From an uncultured Bacteroidota bacterium (lineage in GTDB: Bacteria > Bacteroidota > Bacteroidia > Bacteroidales > P3), in the NCBI GenBank assembly GCA_902793295.1, contig CADBDA010000004.1:1-64000 (forward strand): a stretch of 64,000 nt of DNA, in the 5' to 3' direction. The stretch's first letter is position 1. Every line of letters begins with the position of its first letter. Under the pieces are notes generated by a model that saw nothing but the letters and a program-made list of their open reading frames with translations, did not search any database and was not told the origin of the DNA. Of this stretch, positions 43,066-52,634 are shown in pieces. Position numbers and translations under genes: made by a program.

Positions 43066-46029
43066 ATGGTACAAACTGAAGCTCAACTGGAACAGCAGTT
43101 TCTTGAGAAATTGCAAGAATTAAAGTACACCTATCGTCCCGACATCCGCAATCTCGATTCGCTCGAGCGCAATTTCCGCGAGAAGTTTGAACGCCTCAAT
43201 TTCGTGTCGCTTTCCGACGACGAGTTCCGTAAGTTGCTTGACGAAAATATCTCCTCCGATGTCTTTACGGTTTCTAAGCACTTGCGAGAAAGACAAACAT
43301 TCGTCCGCAACGACGGCACTTCCTTCGACTACAGCCTCGTCAACTTGCGCGATTGGTGCAAGAATGAATATGAGGTGGTCAATCAGCTCTCCATCAACAC
43401 CGCCAACAGCCGCCAGCGCTACGACGTAATCATCCTCGTCAACGGTCTCCCCTTGGTGCAGATAGAGCTCAAGCGGCACAGCGTGTCGCCTCTCAAAGCG
43501 GTGGAGCAGATCGTTGCCTACAAGCAGGAGCGCGGCAACGGCTACCTCAACTCCCTCATGTGCTTTATGCAGCTCTTCATTGTCAGCAATGGCACCAGCG
43601 ATACCATGTACTTCGCCAACAACAACGACGAGCATTTCCACTTCGACGAAACCAACTGTTACCTGCCTGTCTACCACGCTGCCGACGAAAAGAACAATAT
43701 CGTTGCCGGCCTCTATAAATTCTCCGACCTGATGCTCACCAAAGTGGCTCTCGGCGAACTCATCAGCCGCTATATGGTGCTTGTCGAAACGGAACGCAAA
43801 ATCCTCGTCATGCGTCCCTATCAGATCTATGCCGTCAAGAGCATCGTCAACCGCGTGCACGAAAACAGCGGCAACGGCTTCATCTGGCACACCACCGGCA
43901 GCGGCAAAACACTCACCAGCTTCAAGGCTTCCACGCTCTTGAAAGACAATAAGGACATCGAGAAGTGCGTTTTTGTGGTCGACCGCAAGGACCTCGACAA
44001 GCAGACACGCGAGGAGTTCAACAAGTTTCAGGAGGGCTGCGTGGAGCGCAACGCCAACACGGGAGCCCTTGTTGCCCGCCTCGAGAGCGACGACTATGCC
44101 GACAAGGTCATCGTCACCACCATCCAAAAGCTGGGCAAAGCCCTCGACACCTCCAACAAGAACAAATACTACCAACGCCTAGAGCGCCTCAAAAATAAAC
44201 GCATCGTCTTCATCTTCGACGAATGCCACCGCTCGCAGTTCGGCGACAACCATAAGGCTATCCGGGCTTTCTTCCCCCTCGCACAGCTCTTCGGCTTCAC
44301 GGGAACGCCCATCTTCGAGGAGAACAGCCACTATGTGCGTGTCGACGGTCAACAGGCGCAGTACATCACCACCAAGGATGTCTTCCAGGAGGCGTTGCAC
44401 GAATACACCATCACCCACGCCATCCGCGACAACAACGTCCTTAGCTTCAAGGTGGAATACTACGACAATAAACCCTCCTCCAATAAGGCTACAGCCAAAC
44501 CGCTGACCAAAAACCAGATCGTCAACCATATCCTCGACAACCACGACAAACTCACCGCCCACCGTCGCTTCAACGCACTGTTGGCCACTCCCTCCATCCC
44601 CGATGCTAGCCGCTATTGCGAACTCTTCTACGAGGAGCAGCAGCGTCGCCGCATGGCCGACCCCGACTATGAACCGCTCAACATCACGGCCGTCTTCACA
44701 CCTCCCGCGCGCAGCAGCAGCGACGAAGACCTTCCACAGGAGGAGGCCGACAACCAGAAGCACCCCGACGAGAACAACAAAGCGCTGAAGACCATCATCG
44801 ACCGCTACAACCAGCAGTTCGGCACCAACTTCTCCGTCGACCTCTTCGACGAGTACTATGCCGACATACAGCAGCGCATCAAGGACCAGAAATATCCCAA
44901 CAAGGACTATCCGCACGCCAAGAAGTTGGACATCGTCATTGTGGTCGACATGATGCTCACGGGCTTCGACAGCAAGTTCCTCAACACCCTCTATGTCGAC
45001 AAAGACCTCAAGTGGCACGGGTTGATACAGGCCTTCAGCCGCACCAACCGCATCCTCGACGGCACCAAGCCCTACGGCAACATCATCTGCTATCGCGACC
45101 TGCGGAGTGCGTTGGACGACGCAATGGTGCGTTTCAGCGGCTACGACCCCGAGAAGAGCAAGGAATACTGGCTGGTGGAACCTGCCGAAAAGGTGGTGGA
45201 GAAATACCAAAAGGCCATCTCCAATCTGGAGACGGTGATGAACGGTATGGGCCTCAAATGCCGACCGGACGAGGTGGTCAACATCCCGCAGGGCGAGAAT
45301 ACCAATAAGTTCATCGAAGCCTTCAAGGATGTGCAGCGCCTCTCGCTCAAGTTGGATCAGTATGTCGAACTTCCCGAGGAGTTGAAGGACACCATCGAAG
45401 GGGCGATGACAGACGACACATTGCAGTCGTTCCGAACCGCCTACCTCGACCTTGCCCGCCGCGGGCGTCCCACCGATACCGGCGCCAGAGGCCCGCGCAC
45501 TCCCGAAGGTGACGAACCCGATTTCGAACTCTCGCTCTTCAGCTCGGCATTGGTCGACTACGACTATATTATGCACCTGCTGGCGCGCTACACCAGTACC
45601 CATCACGAGAAGGTGAAGATCACCAAGGAGCAGCTGCTGGAAATCCTTGCTGGTAGCGTGAATCTGATGAACGAACGCGACCTACTCGAAGCCTTCATCA
45701 AGGAGGAGATACACCAGGGCAGCGGCCTCACCGAAGACGAAATCCGTCAGCGCTACCAAGCCTTCAAGGACAAACGCCTCAACGGTCAGATTGCCGACCT
45801 TGCCACCGAATACGGTATCGATCAGGCTGCGCTGGAACAGTTCGTCATCGAAACCGTAAAGCTGCGCCGCTTGGACGAAGAGGCACTGCGCGACCTCCTC
45901 AACCACATAGATGGCTGGAAGCAACGCAAAGCCGCCAAAGAAGGCCTGCTTGTCCGTCTGGCACCAATCTTTAAGCTGATGACCGGCGGCAGCGACATCG
46001 AGGGAATGAACGCATACGTTAAAGAATAA
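43066..46029 (+). CDS. hsdR: Type I restriction enzyme, R subunit
   Basis: A 987-residue motor-nuclease subunit. The N-terminal PD-(D/E)xK nuclease has YDVIILVNGLPLVQIELK with E134 and K136. The SF2 translocase has HTTGSGKTLTSF (about 274), a DECH box at 385 (FIFDECHRSQFG) and LIQAFSRTNRIL. The C-terminal third is helical and binds the methylase complex. I choose the ATG at 43066 (MVQTEAQLEQQFLEKL), because the frame upstream of it overlaps the WYL gene. It is the first gene of the operon hsdR-hsdS-ATPase-hsdM. Confidence 0.95.
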   Translation: MVQTEAQLEQQFLEKLQELKYTYRPDIRNLDSLERNFREKFERLNFVSLSDDEFRKLLDENISSDVFTVSKHLRERQTFVRNDGTSFDYSLVNLRDWCKNEYEVVNQLSINTANSRQRYDVIILVNGLPLVQIELKRHSVSPLKAVEQIVAYKQERGNGYLNSLMCFMQLFIVSNGTSDTMYFANNNDEHFHFDETNCYLPVYHAADEKNNIVAGLYKFSDLMLTKVALGELISRYMVLVETERKILVMRPYQIYAVKSIVNRVHENSGNGFIWHTTGSGKTLTSFKASTLLKDNKDIEKCVFVVDRKDLDKQTREEFNKFQEGCVERNANTGALVARLESDDYADKVIVTTIQKLGKALDTSNKNKYYQRLERLKNKRIVFIFDECHRSQFGDNHKAIRAFFPLAQLFGFTGTPIFEENSHYVRVDGQQAQYITTKDVFQEALHEYTITHAIRDNNVLSFKVEYYDNKPSSNKATAKPLTKNQIVNHILDNHDKLTAHRRFNALLATPSIPDASRYCELFYEEQQRRRMADPDYEPLNITAVFTPPARSSSDEDLPQEEADNQKHPDENNKALKTIIDRYNQQFGTNFSVDLFDEYYADIQQRIKDQKYPNKDYPHAKKLDIVIVVDMMLTGFDSKFLNTLYVDKDLKWHGLIQAFSRTNRILDGTKPYGNIICYRDLRSALDDAMVRFSGYDPEKSKEYWLVEPAEKVVEKYQKAISNLETVMNGMGLKCRPDEVVNIPQGENTNKFIEAFKDVQRLSLKLDQYVELPEELKDTIEGAMTDDTLQSFRTAYLDLARRGRPTDTGARGPRTPEGDEPDFELSLFSSALVDYDYIMHLLARYTSTHHEKVKITKEQLLEILAGSVNLMNERDLLEAFIKEEIHQGSGLTEDEIRQRYQAFKDKRLNGQIADLATEYGIDQAALEQFVIETVKLRRLDEEALRDLLNHIDGWKQRKAAKEGLLVRLAPIFKLMTGGSDIEGMNAYVKE

Positions 46030-46046
46030 ACAAAACCAGTATAGAT

Positions 46047-47306
46047 ATGAGTAGCGACAACAATACACCGCGTCTTAGATTCCCAGGATTTGAAGGGGAA
46101 TGGAAAGAGAAGAAATTGGGGGAAGTAGGTTCATTTGTTAGGGGTTTATCTTACAACAAAAAAGAAGTAACCTCTAATGCATCTTCTACTCTGGTAATCC
46201 GATCCAATAACATTATTCAAGATGCTCATATAGACTGTAAGAACAATCTTCAATTTGTCACAAAGTCACCCTCTAAAGAGCAACTACTTCGCAAAGGGGA
46301 TATTGCAATATGTCTTGCTAACGGCAGCAGTAATCTGATTGGAAAATCGTCATGGTATGCTGGTGATTATAGTGGGATTGTTACAGTTGGCGCTTTTTGT
46401 GGAATATACAGAAGTACATCACCAATAACAAAGTACCTAGTACAAACAGCAAAATATAAAAACAGCATAAACCTACTAAAGCAAGGAGGGAATGGAGCTT
46501 TGGCAAATCTCTATGGCAAAGATATCTTAGGGTTGGCTTTTGAATTCCCATCTTTTGCCGAGCAACAGAAAATCGCCTCTTGTCTGACAGAGATGGACAA
46601 TCTGATAGCGTCGCAAGGGCAGAAAGTGGAAGCGTTGAAGGAAAAGAAGAAAGGCCTGATGCAGCAACTCTTCCCCCAGGATGGCGAAACCACCCCGAAA
46701 CTCCGCTTCCCTGAGTTCGAAGGGGAATGGGAAGAGAAGAAGATGTCTGATGTTTTCTCACGTCGTTCAGAGAAAAATTCAGAAAACAATAAAAATGTCT
46801 TGACAATTTCCGCTCAATATGGACTTATTAGCCAGTTGGATTTTTTTAAGAAATCGGTTTCGGCATCTGATGTAACAGGATACTACTTATTGCATAAAGG
46901 GGATTTTGCTTATAATAAGAGTAGTTCACAAGGGAAACCTGTAGGAGCTATTAAACCTCTTAAATTGTATGATAAAGGTGTTGTGTCTACATTGTACATT
47001 TGCTTTAGATGCAAAGATTCTAATGCAATTGGATTTTGGGAACAATATTTTGACGCAGGGATATTCGACAAAGAAATAATGTCCATTGCACAAGAAGGCG
47101 CAAGAAATCATGGATTGCTAAATGTTCCTACAAGGGACTTTTTTAACCTTGTCGTTAAAATGCCAATTCCATCCGAACAACAAACAATCGCATCCTTCCT
47201 TTCCGAGTTTGACAACCTTATCTCTTCCGAATCAAACAAACTCGAAAACCTGAAGAACTACAAGAAAGGGCTGATGCAGCAACTGTTCCCTCAACCGGTC
47301 AAATAA
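46047..47306 (+). CDS. hsdS: Type I restriction-modification specificity subunit
   Basis: A 419-residue protein with two target-recognition domains. Each half starts with a similar block (LRFPGFEGEWKEKKLGEV and LRFPEFEGEWEEKKMSDV) and ends with a helix finishing KKGLMQQLFPQ, the internal repeat of HsdS. The recognition domains (46130-46550 and 46760-47160) are clearly richer in A and T than the blocks between them, a sign of exchange of recognition domains between alleles. The two halves recognise the two parts of a bipartite DNA site; the site cannot be read from sequence. It starts 17 bases after hsdR. Confidence 0.93.
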   Translation: MSSDNNTPRLRFPGFEGEWKEKKLGEVGSFVRGLSYNKKEVTSNASSTLVIRSNNIIQDAHIDCKNNLQFVTKSPSKEQLLRKGDIAICLANGSSNLIGKSSWYAGDYSGIVTVGAFCGIYRSTSPITKYLVQTAKYKNSINLLKQGGNGALANLYGKDILGLAFEFPSFAEQQKIASCLTEMDNLIASQGQKVEALKEKKKGLMQQLFPQDGETTPKLRFPEFEGEWEEKKMSDVFSRRSEKNSENNKNVLTISAQYGLISQLDFFKKSVSASDVTGYYLLHKGDFAYNKSSSQGKPVGAIKPLKLYDKGVVSTLYICFRCKDSNAIGFWEQYFDAGIFDKEIMSIAQEGARNHGLLNVPTRDFFNLVVKMPIPSEQQTIASFLSEFDNLISSESNKLENLKNYKKGLMQQLFPQPVK

Positions 47307-47315
47307 GATAGGAAT

Positions 47316-48602
47316 ATGGCAAGCAACAAAATCATCATCGAAAAACTGCGCGAGGTGTTCAATCCTGTCAGCGAAGATAGCAAGGACTACAACATCAACG
47401 CTCCCTTCACCAACTGTGCCCTGCTCTTTGCCTACAACGGCACAGGCAAGACGCGTCTCTCCTACGACTTCGCCCACTATGGCCGCAAGGAGGACGACCC
47501 ACAGCACACGCTCTACTACAACGCCTACACCGAAGACCTCTTCACCTGGGACAATGACCTCGAGAACAATACTAACCGACATCTGCTCATCAACAAGGAA
47601 TCGGCCTTGATCAAAGGTCTGGCGGGATACAACTTCAGCGATCAGCTGCACAAGTATATGAGTGTGTTCACCGACATCGACTTCGAATTCCACTACGACA
47701 AGGACAACGAGGAGGTGCCCGACTATGTGGTGTTCAGCAAGAACATCCAGATACGGCAGAAACTCAACGGCGTGATGCAAACCATCGACGACAAGGTGGA
47801 GAACATCAAAATCTCGCGCGGAGAGGAACGGATCTTCGTATGGTGCTTCTTCCGCTGCATCATCGACCAGGTGCTGGGAGGCAACGACGCCTACAAGAAC
47901 ATAGAATACATCTACATCGACGACCCGATGTCGTCGCTCGACGACAACAACGTCATCGCCTTTGCCCAACAGCTCTACAGCGCCATAAGGAGTCAGCTGC
48001 GTGCCGAAGTGGAGGCGGCAAAGGCGGGCAAGACGGACTTCCACCGCATCAAATTCATCGTCTCGTCTCACCACTCGCTCTTCTTCCACACGATGCTTCA
48101 CGGACTCAATGCCGACAGAAGGCTGGGGCGTTTCTACCTGAGCCGCAACAAGCAGAACGACTTCTTGGTGCTGAAAAGTATGGACGACAACTCTCCCTTC
48201 TACTACAATGTGGCTATGATGAGCGAGGTGGGCAAAGCTATCGAAAAAGGCAACCTCTACACCTACCACTTCACTGTCCTGCGTAGCGTGATGGAAAAAA
48301 TCAGGGAGTTCTTCGGCCATCGCGATATGTCAATCATCCTCGAGGGTATTACTTACAAGGGTGAGACCTACGACCAGACGGCCTTCAGCAAGGATGACCT
48401 CATAGAGTTCTACGCCCGCGTGGTGAATGTGCTCACGCACCAAGGGTCGATGTTCACACCCTCCTTGATGAACGAAGACAACAAGGAACTGGCCACCGCC
48501 ATCTTCAACCACCTCGTGAAGAAATACCAGTTTGTGCTTCCCGACCTGAACGACTTCCGTAGCGAGAAGGCTATTGCCAAAAAGAAACTGAAAGAACAAT
48601 AA
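47316..48602 (+). CDS. AAA_13-type ATPase with HEPN-like C terminus, PrrC-like candidate anticodon nuclease
   Basis: A 428-residue protein. Walker A is AYNGTGKT (39-46), Walker B with the AAA_13 signature is YIDDPMSSLDDNN (200-212), and VSSHHSLFFHTML follows, as in PrrC/RloC ATPases. The C-terminal part (about 300-428) is helical and has R323-x3-E327 in LRSVMEK and R368-x6-H375 in RVVNVLTH, the shape of HEPN ribonuclease motifs; PrrC uses an Arg-x3-Glu...His triad. PrrC is kept silent by the type I complex and cuts tRNA-Lys when phage disturbs it. The gene sits between hsdS (9 bases) and hsdM (25 bases), the place where prrC is found. RNase activity is inference. Confidence 0.7.
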   Translation: MASNKIIIEKLREVFNPVSEDSKDYNINAPFTNCALLFAYNGTGKTRLSYDFAHYGRKEDDPQHTLYYNAYTEDLFTWDNDLENNTNRHLLINKESALIKGLAGYNFSDQLHKYMSVFTDIDFEFHYDKDNEEVPDYVVFSKNIQIRQKLNGVMQTIDDKVENIKISRGEERIFVWCFFRCIIDQVLGGNDAYKNIEYIYIDDPMSSLDDNNVIAFAQQLYSAIRSQLRAEVEAAKAGKTDFHRIKFIVSSHHSLFFHTMLHGLNADRRLGRFYLSRNKQNDFLVLKSMDDNSPFYYNVAMMSEVGKAIEKGNLYTYHFTVLRSVMEKIREFFGHRDMSIILEGITYKGETYDQTAFSKDDLIEFYARVVNVLTHQGSMFTPSLMNEDNKELATAIFNHLVKKYQFVLPDLNDFRSEKAIAKKKLKEQ

Positions 48603-48627
48603 ACATAAACCAAAAACAAATAGAACA

Positions 48628-50244
48628 ATGGAAAACACTACCAAAACAACGATGACAAAACAAGAGAAAGACAAACTCTTTAGCGCCCTTTGGGGAGTGG
48701 CCGACATTCTGCGCGGCTCAATGTCAGCAGACGAATTCCGCGACTATATGCTTTCGATGCTTTTCTTCCGCTACATCAGCGCTCAATACGAAGAACAGGC
48801 TCGCAGAGAACTTGGCAGCGACCTGCCCATAGGTGTCTCGCTAACACAATGGTACAGGAAAAATGAAAACGACATCGCCGACTTCGAGGATATGATGCGC
48901 AAGAGCAAACACTATGTCATCAAGCCGCAATACCTGTGGAGCAACATCTACGAAATGGCTCGTACTCAGGATCCTGAAACAATCTCCCAGCTGAAGGATA
49001 GTTTTAAGCACATCGAAGAGGAGTCGTTCGGCAAATCGTTCAAAGGACTCTTCTCTGAAATCAACCTCGAAAGCGAGAAACTGGGCAAAGATCTCACTGC
49101 TCAAAACAAGATGATTTGCAACATCATCATGAAACTGGAAGAAAAACTGCTGCCATTCGACGGCAAGGGCGACATATTGGGCGACGCCTACGAGTACCTC
49201 ATCGGACAGTTCGCAGCCGGAAGCGGTAAGAAAGCTGGCGAATTCTACACCCCACAGCAGGTCAGCACCATCCTGTCGTGTATCGTCACCCTCGACTGCC
49301 AAAATCCGGCTACGGGTACCAAAAGCGAATTGGCCTCGGTGTTGGACTTCGCCTGCGGCTCGGGCTCGTTGCTGCTCAACGTCAACCGACAAATGGCAGC
49401 CAACGGCGGCAAGATAGGCAAAATTTACGGACAGGAGAAGAACATCACCACCTTCAACCTGGCACGAATGAATATGCTGCTGCACGGTTTGCACGACACG
49501 CAGTTCGAAATCTTTCACGGCGACACCCTCACCAACGACTGGCCGAAGCTGCGCGACATCAACCCAGCAAAACCGGTATCTTTCGACGCCGTGGTGGCCA
49601 ATCCGCCCTTCAGCCTCAAATGGGACCCCGACGACGAGGCCTCCAAAGACCCACGCTTCAGCGACTACGGAGTGGCACCCAAGGGTGCTGCTGACTTCGC
49701 CTTCCTCCTCCACGGTTTCAAATACCTCAACGACAGTGGTACGATGGCCATCATCTTGCCTCACGGCGTGCTGTTTCGCGGTGGCGCTGAAGCCAGAATC
49801 CGCGAGAAACTGATACACGACGACAATATCGACTGCATCATCGGCTTGCCCGCGAACCTCTTCTATTCCACAGGTATCCCCGTCTGCATCATTGTGCTGA
49901 AAAAATGCCGCAAGACGGACGACGTGCTCTTCATCAACGCCGCCGAATGCTTCGAGAAAGACAAGAAGCAAAACAAGATTACCGACGAGCACATAGACAA
50001 GATTGTGAACGCCTACATCAACCGCACGGACGAGGATCGCTTCAGCCGCAAGGTAAGCCTCAAGGAGATTCGCGACAACGACTACAACCTCAACATCACC
50101 CGCTATGTAAGCCTGGCGCAGGAAGAGGTGCAGGTGGATTTGGAGGCCAATCACAAGCGTTTGATGCAAATCAACGAAGATATCGATAAATCGAGAAAAG
50201 AACTGAACAAATATCTGAAAGAACTGGGTCTGGATGAGATGTAA
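48628..50244 (+). CDS. hsdM: Type I restriction-modification DNA methyltransferase, M subunit
   Basis: A 538-residue N6-adenine methyltransferase. The N-terminal HsdM helical domain starts with LWGVADILRGSMSADEFRDY. Motif I is LDFACGSGSLLLNV, GEFYTPQQVSTILS is the usual FYTP block and the catalytic motif IV is NPPF at 325-328. It methylates the recognition site with HsdS. In most type I loci hsdM precedes hsdS; here it is last, after the ATPase gene, in the same transcript by spacing. The start with an extra helix (MENTTKTTMTKQEKDK) is plausible; ATG at 48652 is possible too. Confidence 0.94.
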   Translation: MENTTKTTMTKQEKDKLFSALWGVADILRGSMSADEFRDYMLSMLFFRYISAQYEEQARRELGSDLPIGVSLTQWYRKNENDIADFEDMMRKSKHYVIKPQYLWSNIYEMARTQDPETISQLKDSFKHIEEESFGKSFKGLFSEINLESEKLGKDLTAQNKMICNIIMKLEEKLLPFDGKGDILGDAYEYLIGQFAAGSGKKAGEFYTPQQVSTILSCIVTLDCQNPATGTKSELASVLDFACGSGSLLLNVNRQMAANGGKIGKIYGQEKNITTFNLARMNMLLHGLHDTQFEIFHGDTLTNDWPKLRDINPAKPVSFDAVVANPPFSLKWDPDDEASKDPRFSDYGVAPKGAADFAFLLHGFKYLNDSGTMAIILPHGVLFRGGAEARIREKLIHDDNIDCIIGLPANLFYSTGIPVCIIVLKKCRKTDDVLFINAAECFEKDKKQNKITDEHIDKIVNAYINRTDEDRFSRKVSLKEIRDNDYNLNITRYVSLAQEEVQVDLEANHKRLMQINEDIDKSRKELNKYLKELGLDEM

Positions 50245-50288
50245 TCTTCTGTAAGACCTTTTTTGCAAACCACAAAAAAAAATAAACT

Positions 50289-50978
50289 ATGAAACGTATT
50301 ATTGTATTCTGTTTCGCAATTATGATTGCGTTTGCCGCATCAGCTCAAAAAAACGTCACAAAATTCCTGGGTATCCCTGTCGATGGATCAAAAACAGCAA
50401 TGATCCAGAAACTCAAAGCTAAGGGCTTCACCTATAAAGCCTCTTCCGATCATCTTGAAGGTGAGTTTAACGGCCATAATGTTCAGCTCTCGGTCGTCAC
50501 TAACAACAACAAGGTGTATCGTATTATGGTCATCGAAAATATCGGTATGTCGGAATCTGATGCCAAAATCCGGTTCAACACACTTTGTAATCAATTCAAG
50601 AATAACGGCAAGTATGTGCCTTCTGATTTTGTGGGTGACTTCGGAATCGCCAGCGATGTCGACCTCTCCTATGAATTGAATGTGGATAATAAAAGATTCG
50701 AGGCTTCTTATTATCAAGCCTCAGAATCGGAATTGGATACTACAGGGCTCTTCGATTGGGCATTACAACAAATACTTGAAACATACACGGAAGAACAATT
50801 GCAAAATATGGATGAGGAACAGATTCGAATCCTAGATATTGCATTAGCATTCAAATATTTGGAAATGAAATGTGGACATAAATCCGTTTGGTTCATGTTA
50901 GATTCAAATTATGGCGTATATCGCATCTTGTTATACTACGACAACGAGCTCAACAGAGCCAACGGCGAAGATCTATAG
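50289..50978 (+). CDS. Hypothetical secreted protein
   Basis: A 229-residue protein with a signal peptide (MKRIIVFCFAIMIAFAASAQ). The mature part begins NVTKFLGIPVDGSKTAMIQK then LKAKGFTYKA, an arrangement common in secreted Bacteroidales proteins of unknown role. The C terminus has HKSVWFMLDSNYGVYRILLYYDNE. I recognise no catalytic motif. It is 44 bases after hsdM and 70 bases before the exonuclease VII-like gene. AT-rich compared with the neighbours on both sides. Confidence 0.6.
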   Translation: MKRIIVFCFAIMIAFAASAQKNVTKFLGIPVDGSKTAMIQKLKAKGFTYKASSDHLEGEFNGHNVQLSVVTNNNKVYRIMVIENIGMSESDAKIRFNTLCNQFKNNGKYVPSDFVGDFGIASDVDLSYELNVDNKRFEASYYQASESELDTTGLFDWALQQILETYTEEQLQNMDEEQIRILDIALAFKYLEMKCGHKSVWFMLDSNYGVYRILLYYDNELNRANGEDL

Positions 50979-51048
50979 CGTTGTCTGTCGCTTTCTATTT
51001 GTGTTGCTTTCTTGTAATCCTTTTCCCCTCGAATAAAACTGTACCTCC

Positions 51049-52329
51049 ATGCCCGATTCTCCGACCGTCTATTCTCCATCCGATATCCTCAATATCGTCA
51101 AGGAACACCTCAAAACCTCCAACATCCCCGTCGTCATCGAGGGGGTGTACAACATGGTTGGCTCCCATGCTTACAACGGCGGCATCTGGTGGTACGACGA
51201 AATCAAATCGCAATTCGACAACTCCAAGCTGAAAGCTATGGTGCCTACCGGCATCCGTAACCAGCTCAACCAAAACGATGTGGTCCAATTATCGGGCACC
51301 ATCTCCAAAACTATCAACGACTACGACGGGAAAATCGAACTCCTGCTCCGCGTCTCTTCGCTGGTGGGTAAGCAGGTCAACGTCATCTCCGATGAGGAGA
51401 TGCATCGCCTCCAGCTGCTCCAGAAAAAAGCGGCCGTCGGTAGCAAACCTGTCGATAGCCTGCTGGAATCCATCCTCTACAGCGACGAACGAAAACCTCG
51501 GGTGGCGCTGCTTTATGCCGAAAACTCGGTGACCGATAAGGATTTCCAGGCGGGCATCCAGGCGGCTTCGGGTCGCATCGATTTCAAAGAGTTCCGCAAA
51601 CCGTTCTCCGACGTCGCTGGCTTCGCTCAGCAAATAAACGAAATCGACCAAATGGGTTTCGACGTCGTGTGCGTCGTCCGAGGGGGCGGAAGTGGTCTCG
51701 AGGTGTTCGACAAGCCCGAAATGGCAATGCCCCTCTTGAATATGGCCACTCCTACCATCACGGCCATCGGTCACGATGTCGATAGCCCGCTGGCCTGCAA
51801 GGTGGCCGACCGCAATGTTAGCACTCCCTCTATCCTCGGTCAGTTCTTCAAAGACCTCGTGGAACAAACCAACGAAAAAAAATCTCGTTCCCAAGCGGCT
51901 CTTACCGAAAAAATCAAACGACAATACCAGCAACAGCTGGAAGCGGGTCAGAAACAAAACAAGGAACTGCAGGAAAAACTGACGCTGATAACCAAAACTT
52001 ACGACGAGGCGCAGAAACGACAGGCCGACGCTATGCTCAAACTGCAAAACCAACTCAAAGAACAGTCCGTAGCGGGCATCAAACAGGCGAAAGATTTCGC
52101 TTCTCAACTCAATAAAATGCAGGAAACGAACCGCCAGCTTCAGAATAACCTCAATAAGGTGTCTTCTCAAAACACCGATGCCGTCCGCAGCCTTTCGTCT
52201 GCTCAACAACAAATTAAAAACCTGGAAAGACAACTACAAGAAAAACACTCCAACACTCCGCTACTTGTCTCCTTCATCATAGCTGTTGCCATTATCGTCT
52301 TCTTGGTGGCCATCATTGTCTACAAATAG
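51049..52329 (+). CDS. Exonuclease VII large subunit-like protein with C-terminal membrane anchor
   Basis: A 426-residue protein. Residues ~1-110 resemble the OB-fold of XseA (SDILNIVKEHL, VVIEGVYNM). Residues ~125-270 keep XseA active-site blocks: KPRVALLYAENSVTDKDF, VCVVRGGGSG (R211), AIGHDVDSPLACKVADRN and STPSILGQFF. A long coiled coil follows (about 275-400). The last 25 residues are a membrane helix (LLVSFIIAVAIIVFLVAIIVYK, abbreviated here as a hydrophobic stretch from about residue 403). Ordinary XseA is cytoplasmic, pairs with XseB and lacks an anchor; no xseB gene is seen. It may be a specialised nuclease in the accessory region, possibly defence; function is not proved. Confidence 0.75.
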   Translation: MPDSPTVYSPSDILNIVKEHLKTSNIPVVIEGVYNMVGSHAYNGGIWWYDEIKSQFDNSKLKAMVPTGIRNQLNQNDVVQLSGTISKTINDYDGKIELLLRVSSLVGKQVNVISDEEMHRLQLLQKKAAVGSKPVDSLLESILYSDERKPRVALLYAENSVTDKDFQAGIQAASGRIDFKEFRKPFSDVAGFAQQINEIDQMGFDVVCVVRGGGSGLEVFDKPEMAMPLLNMATPTITAIGHDVDSPLACKVADRNVSTPSILGQFFKDLVEQTNEKKSRSQAALTEKIKRQYQQQLEAGQKQNKELQEKLTLITKTYDEAQKRQADAMLKLQNQLKEQSVAGIKQAKDFASQLNKMQETNRQLQNNLNKVSSQNTDAVRSLSSAQQQIKNLERQLQEKHSNTPLLVSFIIAVAIIVFLVAIIVYK

Positions 52330-52634
52330 CTTCCAGATGGTCAGTAGGGGAGTCCCTCTGCTACAAACCGTCGGCAATGCTCCTTCTTAGCGGTCTGCGC
52401 TTACCCCGCCTGTTACCTATCCATTCATAATCTGCTCCTCCCTCTTTCGGCTGGAACGTGCTCGTTGCGTCCCTGTCCAAAAGGTGTCTCCATGCGGCTC
52501 TCTCGCTTGTGCTGCATCTGGCTCTTTGATTGTTCTCTTTGTTATTTTTTTTACAACAAGATGCTGAATGTCAATATATCAGCATCGTGTCCCTATTGTC
52601 TTTTTTTTGCAATTTTTATTAATCATCTCATACC
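52330..52634. other. Intergenic stretch, no gene; contains a hairpin
   Basis: About 300 bases with no convincing coding frame. GATGCTGA (52560-52567) and TCAGCATC (52579-52586) form a hairpin, with a run of T about 15 bases further on. The hairpin may end transcripts from the exonuclease VII-like gene. Confidence 0.4.
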
